Assembly (NCBI GenBank): GCA_900766265.1
Contig: CAAFUS010000005.1
Coordinates: 124,001 to 188,000 of the forward strand
DNA length: 64,000 nt
From: Pseudomonadaceae bacterium
GTDB lineage: Bacteria; Pseudomonadota; Gammaproteobacteria; Pseudomonadales; Pseudomonadaceae
Reading direction: 5' to 3'
Shown here in pieces: positions 7,841-14,551 of this stretch. A program made the position numbers and the translations under genes. Within the stretch, counting starts at the first letter, position 1. Every line of letters begins with the position of its first letter. The notes under the pieces are model-generated. The model was not told the DNA's origin and made no database searches. It was given only the letters and a program-made list of their open reading frames with translations.

Positions 7841-8329
7841 TCACATGCGGTTCGGCAGCATCGGTACTAGGTAGACCGGCACCTCAGCCAACTGGACCAG
7901 CCGCGCCGCGGTCCGCCCCAGCGGGGTGTCCAGGCCGACACCATGGCTATGGCTTCCTATCACCAGCAAATCGACGCCGAGACGCTCGGCCTCCGCGAGG
8001 ATCACCTGCGGCGGGTCACCCTGCAGCACGCGCACGGCCCTGATCAGCTCACGGTCATCGACACCGTCGCCCACGTCATCCATGAACCCTTCGTGTACCC
8101 GGGCCTCGAGATTGGCCATGACAGCTGACAGCCCGCCTTCGTGGAGCGAATCGATGGCATCCGGTTCGAGATAGGTCTGCAGCACCGACTCGGCGAACAA
8201 CCCCAAGGGCTCGACCGCATGCACGACGTAGAGGTCCGCTCGATACGCTCGGGCGAGCGAGAGCGCGTGCTGCAATACGTAGGCCGCGTACAGACTCAGG
8301 TCCGTGGCATAGAGAATTGATCGGATCAC
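7841..8329 (-). CDS. Universal stress protein (UspA family)
   Basis: This 162-residue single-domain Usp protein begins at GTG 8329 (IRSILYATDLSLYAAYVLQH). The N-terminal strand with LYATDLS and the C-terminal nucleotide-binding loop LLVIGSHSHGVGLDTPLGRTAARLV show the family; the G-2x-G-9x-G(S/T) ATP loop is only roughly kept (GSHSHGVGLDTPLGRTA). Such proteins are small cytoplasmic stress-survival factors. It lies between cysB and a ketopantoate-reductase-like gene, all on the minus strand but with gaps of over 100 bp on both sides, so it is probably transcribed alone. An AT-rich stretch (TATATAA, 8427-8433 on the minus strand) may be its -10 region. Confidence 0.88.
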   Translation of the reverse strand: MIRSILYATDLSLYAAYVLQHALSLARAYRADLYVVHAVEPLGLFAESVLQTYLEPDAIDSLHEGGLSAVMANLEARVHEGFMDDVGDGVDDRELIRAVRVLQGDPPQVILAEAERLGVDLLVIGSHSHGVGLDTPLGRTAARLVQLAEVPVYLVPMLPNRM

Positions 8330-8471
8330 GCGGCCTCCTCGACTGCAGTCAGACCCAATCAGAGCTTAGCAGCCGGCCGCCACCCCGGCGGGCAAGGATG
8401 GCCACTCGCCAGAGCCCGCGTGCAACTTATATAACCGCCGTCACACTATTGGCGACTGACGCGACGACAGG

Positions 8472-9428
8472 TTAACAATCGAGGTTGCGCGCCTCGAGAA
8501 AGCGCAGCGATTGCAGCAACGCCTCGGTTTTTGGCATCGGACAGCCAACCCGCGCCGCCGCAGCCAATGGCGCCGCATAGATCGCTTCCAGTTCCATGGG
8601 CCGGCGATGCGCGAAGTCGTGATACATGCTCGGCAGGTAGTCCGGCATCCGGCTGGTCGCAGCCAGCATCCTGTCCACAAGCACCTCGGGAAGCTGGCAC
8701 CCACAGGCGGTCGCGGCCGCGAAGGTTTCCTCCATGATCGCCCTGACCAGGGCCAGGCTGTCAGGGTTCTCCATCAGGGGCTTGGTGCCGGCGCCAAGCA
8801 ACACCGAAAGGCCGTTGTACGGCGCGTTCCAGACCAGCTTCTGCCAGCGCGCCTGAGCGAGGTCGGCCATCGCGGTGGAATCGATACCCGCCTCCTTGAA
8901 CATTGAAACCCCTTCCTGGACCAGCGACATCTGCACCTCCTGAGCATCTGCCGGGCCGGAGTGGTAGGCGATATTGATCCCGCCAAGCGCTTCGTGCTCG
9001 ATCACCCCCATTGCCGAGCGGTGCGCGCAAATGAAGCAGAGGCCGCCGAGCAGATGCAGGTTCGACGGCAGCAACGGCCGTAATCCATCCTCGATGCCCA
9101 GACCGTTCTGCAGCAGCACGACCTTGGCATCCGGCCCAGCCGCAGCGCGTATGGCGGGCACCAGCGCGGCGTTGTTGGTGCTCTTGGCGCCTATCAGCAG
9201 CCAGTCGCAGGGCGGCATTTGCTCGGCGTCGCGATAGGCCTGCACCGGCTGGAGCTTGAGCGAGCCATGCTGTGCGCTGTTGACCACCAGCCCGTTCTCC
9301 ACCACGGCCGAGTATTCGCTACGCAGAAGAAAATGCACGTCGTAGCCGGCACGGGCCAGCATCAGGCCGTAGAAGCCACCGATGGCACCAGTACCAATGA
9401 TGCCGATACGCGGTCGGGATTCGGACAT
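8472..9428 (-). CDS. panE: 2-dehydropantoate 2-reductase family protein
   Basis: The family reduces ketopantoate to pantoate with NADPH in pantothenate and coenzyme A synthesis. I chose ATG 9428 (MSESRPRIGIIG) because the Rossmann motif GIIGTGAIGGFYG follows directly; 318 residues is the family size. The middle has LLQNGLG, and the C-terminal helical domain starts with the conserved ARWQKLVWNAPYN, whose lysine is the catalytic one in PanE. Pseudomonas genomes often carry more than one paralogue, so this copy may act on another 2-keto acid; the sequence alone cannot decide. It is not in an evident pan operon. Confidence 0.78.
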   Translation of the reverse strand: MSESRPRIGIIGTGAIGGFYGLMLARAGYDVHFLLRSEYSAVVENGLVVNSAQHGSLKLQPVQAYRDAEQMPPCDWLLIGAKSTNNAALVPAIRAAAGPDAKVVLLQNGLGIEDGLRPLLPSNLHLLGGLCFICAHRSAMGVIEHEALGGINIAYHSGPADAQEVQMSLVQEGVSMFKEAGIDSTAMADLAQARWQKLVWNAPYNGLSVLLGAGTKPLMENPDSLALVRAIMEETFAAATACGCQLPEVLVDRMLAATSRMPDYLPSMYHDFAHRRPMELEAIYAAPLAAAARVGCPMPKTEALLQSLRFLEARNLDC

Positions 9429-9692
9429 GTGAAACGCTCCATAGCTGTAACGATGACAGGGTGCCGGCAAGGCGCACCGGTGAACCCAGACAATATCAGC
9501 CCTTGCGCGACGCCAGACAGTGGATCGGCCGGGGGAATACTCGACGATTCTCGCGGCGGTTGCGGGCCAGGCCGGCCCAGGCACGGCGCTTGCCATTGTC
9601 GGCGCGCCCCATAAACGCTAAGGTTCCTTCCCCCGCTGCGCCACGCACCGCTCCGCCGCACCGGGCCGCAGACGGAGCGCACCAGTGAATAG

Positions 9693-10781
9693 ATGAGTGA
9701 CACGATGGCTGATTTACCGATCGATGACCTTAACGTTGCCTCCAACGAGACGCTGATCACTCCCGACCAGCTCAAACGCGAGATTCCCCTGACCGACGCG
9801 GCGCTGAAGACCGTCGCCCATGGCCGTCAGGTCGTGCGGGACATACTCGATGGCAAGGACCACCGCCTGTTCATCGTCGTCGGCCCATGTTCCATTCACG
9901 ACCTCAAGGCTGCGCACGAATATGCCGGGCGACTCAAGGAGCTGGCGGCGAAGGTTTCGGACACGCTGTTCCTGGTGATGCGTGTCTACTTCGAGAAGCC
10001 ACGCACCACGGTGGGCTGGAAAGGCCTGATCAACGATCCCTACATGGACGACTCGTTCAAGATCCAGGATGGCCTGCATATCGGTCGCCAGTTGCTGCGC
10101 GATCTCGCCGAGATGGGCCTGCCCACCGCCACCGAGGCATTGGACCCGATCTCCCCGCAGTACCTGCAGGACCTGATCAGCTGGTCGGCCATCGGCGCTC
10201 GCACCACCGAATCCCAGACCCATCGGGAAATGGCGTCGGGCCTTTCCTCGGCGGTCGGTTTCAAAAACGGTACCGATGGCAGCCTGACCGTCGCGATCAA
10301 CGCGCTACAGTCGGTCTCGAGCCCCCATCGTTTCCTCGGCATCAATCAGGAAGGCGGCGTATCGATCGTCACCACCAAGGGCAACCGCTACGGCCACGTC
10401 GTGCTTCGCGGCGGCAACGGCAAGCCCAACTATGACTCGGTCAGCGTGGCGATCTGCGAACAGGAACTGGCCAAGGCCGGTATCCCGGCGAACATCATGG
10501 TCGACTGCAGCCACGCCAACTCCAACAAGGACCCGGCCTTGCAGCCACTGGTGATGGAGAATGTGGCCAACCAGATCCTCGAAGGTAACCAGTCGATTGT
10601 CGGCCTGATGGTGGAAAGCCACCTGGGCTGGGGCAACCAGTCGATACCGAAGGATTTAGCCGATCTCAAGTACGGCGTTTCGATCACGGACGCTTGCATC
10701 GACTGGGAAACCACGGAGAAAGCGCTACTGGGCATGCATGCCAAGCTCAAGGAAGTGCTGCCCAAGCGCAGCCGCGGCTGA
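9693..10781 (+). CDS. Class I 3-deoxy-7-phosphoheptulonate (DAHP) synthase
   Basis: This enzyme condenses phosphoenolpyruvate and erythrose 4-phosphate, the first step of the shikimate pathway. The 362-residue protein shows the type I alpha motifs FIVVGPCSIHD (metal-binding Cys), MRVYFEKPRTTVGWKGLINDP, ARTTESQTHREMASGLS, GFKNGTDG, and IMVDCSHANSNKD. This is the AroF/AroG/AroH group; which amino acid inhibits it cannot be read from these motifs, so I give no symbol. ATG 9693 and ATG 9705 are both possible starts. It ends at a terminator shared with the convergent GNAT gene. Confidence 0.93.
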   Translation: MSDTMADLPIDDLNVASNETLITPDQLKREIPLTDAALKTVAHGRQVVRDILDGKDHRLFIVVGPCSIHDLKAAHEYAGRLKELAAKVSDTLFLVMRVYFEKPRTTVGWKGLINDPYMDDSFKIQDGLHIGRQLLRDLAEMGLPTATEALDPISPQYLQDLISWSAIGARTTESQTHREMASGLSSAVGFKNGTDGSLTVAINALQSVSSPHRFLGINQEGGVSIVTTKGNRYGHVVLRGGNGKPNYDSVSVAICEQELAKAGIPANIMVDCSHANSNKDPALQPLVMENVANQILEGNQSIVGLMVESHLGWGNQSIPKDLADLKYGVSITDACIDWETTEKALLGMHAKLKEVLPKRSRG

Positions 10782-10795
10782 TCGCCCGCCCCTAT

Positions 10796-10826
10796 GAAAA
10801 ACGCCGGCGATACGCCGGTGTTTTTC
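10796..10826. terminator. Bidirectional terminator after the DAHP synthase
   Basis: GAAAAACGCCGGCG pairs with CGCCGGTGTTTTTC (one G-T pair) around a 3-base loop, with a T run for the plus strand and another for the minus strand. It slightly overlaps the stop codon of the GNAT gene. Confidence 0.88.
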
Positions 10827-11112
10827 ATTCCGAAGCGGCAATCCCCTTCCTCTGTTGGCGCTCCATGTAACGTTCCACATAGGAGCACGACGGAATGACC
10901 GTATAGCCCCCGCGGGCGGCATAATCGAGCGCTTCTTGCGCCAGCAGCGCAGCGATCCCGCGCCCGCGCAGGGCGTTCGGCACGAAGGTGCGGTAAATGT
11001 CGAGGGTCTGCTTGCCCAGATCCATATAGGCCAGGTATGCGCGATGGCCGTCGACCTTGACTTCGAACTGATGACCGACCTGGTCATGGTGAATGGTCAG
11101 CGCATCGTTCAT
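10825..11112 (-). CDS. Small GNAT-fold N-acetyltransferase (YjdJ/GCN5-related type)
   Basis: This 95-residue single-domain acetyltransferase of the short GNAT group (PF14542) has the acetyl-CoA loop TFVPNALRGRGIAALLAQEAL at residues 43-63 and the closing motif VIPSCSYVERYMER. The family is widespread but its substrate is unknown; some members are thought to act on small amines. It begins at ATG 11112 and ends inside the terminator of the upstream convergent gene. No operon partner lies within 400 bp. Confidence 0.85.
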   Translation of the reverse strand: MNDALTIHHDQVGHQFEVKVDGHRAYLAYMDLGKQTLDIYRTFVPNALRGRGIAALLAQEALDYAARGGYTVIPSCSYVERYMERQQRKGIAASE

Positions 11113-11326
11113 CTTGGTTCCTCGGCAGGGTCGGGCGCGGAGGGTCCGCAGTGGTTCACCGGGGGCTCAGGACCCCACTCATTGTTCGGTCATGCTAACG
11201 CTTCGCAAGACTTCGCCACAATCGGAGAAGACGAAACGCTTCATGGCTGCACGCGGATGCATGTTCATTGGATTGCGGCTTCAACTGCAGGTTCGCGGAA
11301 TTTTTCTGGTTTCAGACTGACTTACC

Positions 11327-11353
11327 AGCAGGCGCATCGAAGATGCGCTTGCT
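11327..11353. other. 12-bp stem-loop in the oprI upstream region
   Basis: AGCAGGCGCATC pairs with GATGCGCTTGCT around a GAA triloop, with one G-T pair. There is no T tract afterwards. It could be the 3' part of an unannotated small RNA or a protein-binding site. Confidence 0.4.
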
Positions 11354-11467
11354 AACCAAACCGTATCACCTCATAAAGCACTTATGATTGATGCGGTTAT
11401 CCGTAACACCTGGAAAGTTGGACTCACTCCCTGGGTCAAAAAAAGCGCTACCGTTGCGCTGGCTCAG

Positions 11468-11495
11468 TTTACTTACCAGAAGTAATAGGTAGTAT
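11468..11495 (+). promoter_or_regulatory. oprI: Candidate sigma-70 promoter of oprI
   Basis: TTTACT and TAGTAT are separated by 16 bases, placing the transcript start about 55 bases before the oprI ATG. oprI is normally very highly expressed, so a constitutive promoter is expected here. The assignment rests on the hexamers only. Confidence 0.4.
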
Positions 11496-11558
11496 GTGCG
11501 CGCCAACTTTTCATGACTGGGAAGTTGCTTTATGGAATTCCACTTTAAGGGGAACACG

Positions 11559-11813
11559 ATGAACAACGTTCTGAAATTCTCTGCTCTGGCTCTGGCCGCT
11601 GTTCTGGCTACCGGTTGCAGCAATAACATGACCCAAGAAAGCGAAGCCCGTCTGACCGCTACCGAAGACGCCGCTGCCCGCGCCCAAGCCCGTGCCGACG
11701 AAGCCTACCGCAAGGCTGACGAAGCCATGGCCGCTGCTCAGAAGGCCCAGCAGACCGCTGACGAAGCCAACGAGCGCGCACTGCGCATGCTGGAACGTGC
11801 CAGCCGCAAGTAA
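11559..11813 (+). CDS. oprI: Major outer-membrane lipoprotein OprI (Lpp-like)
   Basis: OprI anchors the outer membrane to peptidoglycan and is among the most abundant Pseudomonas proteins. The 84-residue precursor starts at ATG 11559 after AAGGGGAACACG; an in-frame upstream ATG at 11532 lacks a signal-like start. It has a lipoprotein signal (lipobox LATG-C, lipidated Cys near residue 20), then an alanine-rich heptad coiled coil with repeated AxxKADEA and AxxAQ units, and the C-terminal lysine (ASRK) that is crosslinked to peptidoglycan in Lpp. A downstream L,D-transpeptidase gene encodes the enzyme type that makes such links. A clean terminator follows. Confidence 0.96.
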   Translation: MNNVLKFSALALAAVLATGCSNNMTQESEARLTATEDAAARAQARADEAYRKADEAMAAAQKAQQTADEANERALRMLERASRK

Positions 11814-11826
11814 GCGACTCGGATAC

Positions 11827-11858
11827 AAAAAAGCCGACCCTCGTAGGTCGGCTTTTTT
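11827..11858. terminator. oprI: Intrinsic terminator of oprI
   Basis: AGCCGACC pairs with GGTCGGCT with flanking A and T runs, 13 bp after the oprI stop. The A run also gives it a T tract for the convergent L,D-transpeptidase gene. Confidence 0.94.
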
Positions 11859-11882
11859 ATGCCCGCAAGACCGACACCGTCT

Positions 11883-12845
11883 TCAGAAGATCGGCTCCAT
11901 CTGACTGGCGACCGCAGTATCGGGCTCGGCGATCTGCACCGGCAGCCCATCTTCGGCGGCAATGATGTCGCGGATCATTTCCCAATCCAGCCGCAGATTG
12001 GCCATTGCTTCTTCACGGCCGAGCAGCCCGTTGATCACGGCGGCATGCTTGTCCATCAGCGAAAGTTCCTTCTCCTCGGCTTCCAATGGAGTATGCGCCT
12101 CCAGATAGATCCGCCCTTCGCTGACGCCGAACTTGTAGGGTTCGTTGATGATGCGCACCTTGGTCCCGACCGGCACCATGTCGGCAAGTTCGAGCAAGTT
12201 GTGATTGAGCATGCGGAAGCATCCATGGCTGACCCGCGTGCCGATGCCGAACTTCTTGTTCGACCCGTGGATCAGGTAGCCGGGTAGCGCCAGGGTCATC
12301 TTATAAGGCCCCAGCGGATTATCCGGCCCCGGCGGCACCACACGTGGCAGCGGATCACCCTCGGCGGCGTGTTCGTCGCGGATCGACTGCGGTGGATACC
12401 AGGCTGGGTTGGGTGTCTTGGCGGTGATCCTGGTGCTGGTGATGGGCGAGTCCCAGCCTTCCCGACCGATGCCCAGCGGATAGGTGTGCACCACCGGCTC
12501 GCCTTCGGGGAAGTAATACATCCGGTACTCGGCCAGATTGATCACGATGCCTTCGCGCGGTCCGGGCGGCAGGATGAAGCGCGTCGGCAGGATGATGTCG
12601 GTGCCTTCGCCCGGCAACCAAGGGTCGACGCCAGGGTTGGCCGCGACCATTTCCAGGTAGCCCAGGTCGTTGGCGTCGCCGATGTCGGAGAAGGTGTCTT
12701 CGTATCGGGCCTTGATGACTTGGACCTGACCGACGATGTCACTGCCATCGGGGGGCAAGGGCAGCTCAAGCGCAGCAGCCGGTACCGTCGAGCACAAGGC
12801 GGCGAGAGACAGACAGAAGACCAGCGCAGGCGCACGCGACAGCAT
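11883..12845 (-). CDS. L,D-transpeptidase (YkuD domain)
   Basis: This periplasmic enzyme forms L,D crosslinks or attaches Lpp-type lipoproteins to peptidoglycan. I chose ATG 12845 (MLSRAPALVFCLSLAAL), which gives a clean signal peptide ending near AAALE and 320 residues; a longer frame adds 16 residues with no signal character. Domains: signal peptide 1-25, a LysM-like segment around 40-85, and the YkuD catalytic domain about 90-230 with the motif IHGSNKKFGIGTRVSHGCFR (catalytic Cys in SHGC). Being convergent with oprI, it is a plausible partner that ties OprI to the wall, as ErfK-type enzymes do for Lpp; that pairing is inference. Confidence 0.92.
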   Translation of the reverse strand: MLSRAPALVFCLSLAALCSTVPAAALELPLPPDGSDIVGQVQVIKARYEDTFSDIGDANDLGYLEMVAANPGVDPWLPGEGTDIILPTRFILPPGPREGIVINLAEYRMYYFPEGEPVVHTYPLGIGREGWDSPITSTRITAKTPNPAWYPPQSIRDEHAAEGDPLPRVVPPGPDNPLGPYKMTLALPGYLIHGSNKKFGIGTRVSHGCFRMLNHNLLELADMVPVGTKVRIINEPYKFGVSEGRIYLEAHTPLEAEEKELSLMDKHAAVINGLLGREEAMANLRLDWEMIRDIIAAEDGLPVQIAEPDTAVASQMEPIF

Positions 12846-12915
12846 CGGCAGAAGTCCTTGGAATACGAGAATGACAGGGTTGCGATTGTACATTGACCGC
12901 AGCCGCAGGCGGGAG

Positions 12916-13197
12916 CTACCAGGCGAGCGTCGACGCCGAACGGCCTTTGCGCTGGGCTTTCAACAGCTCATGGCAGGCGTTGCACAGACGCCGGTCCTTG
13001 AGCATCGGCAGTTGCAGCTCAAGCCAGCGCGGCTGGGCCGGCAACAGCCCGCCACAGAGTGTCCGGTCCACCGTTCCGTTCAGTTCCAGTTGCCGAGCAG
13101 CCAGATGCAACCGGTTTTCGCGGCAGGCGAACAGGTCGAACTGCTCATCCGGCTCGATCAGCCGATAGGCGTATGGGGTCCAGCTTGGGCGCGGCAT
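12916..13197 (-). CDS. Conserved hypothetical protein with a possible zinc site
   Basis: I do not recognise a named domain in this 93-residue protein. It has four cysteines (Cys25, Cys48, Cys72, Cys75) with His76; the last group, LCNACHELLKAQRKG, looks like the second half of a zinc-binding knuckle. No signal peptide or membrane helix is present. It lies between the L,D-transpeptidase and tesA, all on the minus strand, 70 bp upstream of the transpeptidase start. Its codon use and position suggest a real gene conserved at this Pseudomonas locus. Confidence 0.65.
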   Translation of the reverse strand: MPRPSWTPYAYRLIEPDEQFDLFACRENRLHLAARQLELNGTVDRTLCGGLLPAQPRWLELQLPMLKDRRLCNACHELLKAQRKGRSASTLAW

Positions 13198-13242
13198 CCG
13201 GGTGCTCCTTCGATCGGGCGCGACAGTAGCCGCGCGCCGGCC

Positions 13243-13851
13243 TCAAAGCAAGGGCTCGAGCGCCGGCCAGACGTTATCCAGCAGCCGTTGCTGCGCCGAA
13301 GCGGTCGGGTGAATGCCGTCCTGCTGCATCATCCCGGAAACGCCCCCCACCCCTTCGAGCATGAAGGGCACATAGGCGATCGATTTATCTTCGGCCACGG
13401 AATCGAACGCCGCGGCGAAGGCCTCGGTATAACGGGGCCCCAGATTCGGCGGAAGACGCATCCCCAGCAACAGCACCTTGGCGCCGGCGTCTTGCGACCG
13501 TTCGATCATCTGCGCAAGATTCTGTTTCAATTGCGCGGTCGGCTGGCCACGCAGCCCATCGTTGCCGCCCAGCTCGATAATGACGATTGCCGGCTCATGC
13601 TCGGCGAGCAGCGCCGGTAGCCTCGACAGCCCGCCAGCACTGGTGTCGCCACTGACCGAAGCGTTCACCACGCGGTGTTCGCTTCCTTCTTCGTCCAGGC
13701 GCTGCTGCAGCAAATGCACCCAGCCCTGCGTGGTATCCAGCCCGAAAGCGGCGCTGATACTATCCCCGACCACCAGCACAGTGCCGGCCAGAGCCCCCTG
13801 GGCCCAGAGCAACAACGCCAGCACGCCGCCCCTCAGCAGACTCATTCGCAT
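13243..13851 (-). CDS. tesA: TesA arylesterase / lysophospholipase (SGNH hydrolase)
   Basis: TesA is a secreted or periplasmic GDSL-family hydrolase that cleaves aryl esters, acyl thioesters and lysophospholipids. From ATG 13851 it has a signal peptide (MSLLRGGVLALLLWAQGALA) and about 180 mature residues. The four SGNH blocks are visible: Ser in VLVVGDSISAAFG, Gly in NASVSGDTSAGG, Asn in IELGGNDGLRG, and the Asp-x-x-His pair in MMQQDGIHPTASAQ. The start is only 10 bp from the divergent ABC transporter start, so its promoter must overlap that gene. Confidence 0.94.
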   Translation of the reverse strand: MRMSLLRGGVLALLLWAQGALAGTVLVVGDSISAAFGLDTTQGWVHLLQQRLDEEGSEHRVVNASVSGDTSAGGLSRLPALLAEHEPAIVIIELGGNDGLRGQPTAQLKQNLAQMIERSQDAGAKVLLLGMRLPPNLGPRYTEAFAAAFDSVAEDKSIAYVPFMLEGVGGVSGMMQQDGIHPTASAQQRLLDNVWPALEPLL

Positions 13852-13861
13852 CGGATACTCC

Positions 13862-14551
13862 ATGAGCGTCAGCATTATTCTTACTGCACGGCACCTTAGC
13901 AAAGTGGTCCCCAGCGCGGAAGGCGAGCTGGTCATCCTCGAAGACCTCTCGCTGGAACTCGCAAAGGGCGACAGTCTGGCCATTGTCGGCACCTCCGGCT
14001 CGGGCAAATCCACCCTGCTGGGCCTGCTGGCCGGGCTCGACCTGCCCAGCGGTGGAGAGGTGGCACTGGCCGGTCAGGTGCTCGGTAGTCTCGACGAGGA
14101 CCAGCGCGCACGTGTGCGTGCCGAGCATGTCGGTTTCGTTTTCCAGTCTTTCCAGCTGCTCGATAGCCTCAACGCGCTGGAAAACGTCATGCTGCCGCTG
14201 GAGCTCGACGGCCGGCGCGACGCCAGGGCCGTGGCCCAGGCACTGCTCGAGCGGGTCGGGCTAGGGCCGCGACTGACCCATTATCCGCGCCAGCTGTCCG
14301 GCGGTGAACAGCAGCGCGTGGCGCTGGCCCGGGCCTTCGCCGCCGAGCCCGCGGTGCTGTTCGCCGACGAGCCGACCGGCAATCTGGATACCCACACCGG
14401 CGAGCACATCACCGATCTGCTGTTCGAACTGAACCGGGAACGCGGCACCACCCTGGTGCTGGTGACCCACGACGAGCGCCTGGCGCGGCGCTGCCAGCGG
14501 GTGTTGCGGCTGGAAGCCGGCCGCCAGATCGCAGACGGGCCGAACGCATGA
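13862..14551 (+). CDS. ABC transporter ATP-binding protein (YbbA/LolD type)
   Basis: This 229-residue ATPase of the MacB/LolD-like class drives the FtsX-type permease encoded immediately after it. Walker A is GTSGSGKST, the signature is LSGGEQQRVALARAF, Walker B is AVLFADEPTGNLD, and the H-loop is LVTHDERL. I chose ATG 13862 (MSVSIILTARHLSKV); the frame is open further upstream but that part is antisense to tesA. Its stop overlaps the permease start by 4 bases, so the two are coupled. In E. coli the corresponding ybbA-ybbP pair is also next to tesA. The substrate is unknown, possibly a lipid or lipoprotein step in the envelope. Confidence 0.92.
   Translation: MSVSIILTARHLSKVVPSAEGELVILEDLSLELAKGDSLAIVGTSGSGKSTLLGLLAGLDLPSGGEVALAGQVLGSLDEDQRARVRAEHVGFVFQSFQLLDSLNALENVMLPLELDGRRDARAVAQALLERVGLGPRLTHYPRQLSGGEQQRVALARAFAAEPAVLFADEPTGNLDTHTGEHITDLLFELNRERGTTLVLVTHDERLARRCQRVLRLEAGRQIADGPNA

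Larger units (their letters stand above)
11113..11558. other. 446-bp intergenic region upstream of oprI
   Basis: No credible protein-coding frame is seen here. It holds the GNAT gene promoter (leftward), a 12-bp hairpin at 11327-11353, and a sigma-70-like promoter near 11468-11495 for oprI. The spacing leaves room for a small RNA between about 11200 and 11360, but nothing recognisable confirms one. Confidence 0.5.

Noticed and set aside
8472..9596. Longer form of the ketopantoate reductase starting at 9596
   Set aside because: The extra 56 residues are basic and unlike the family; the Rossmann fold begins directly after ATG 9428.
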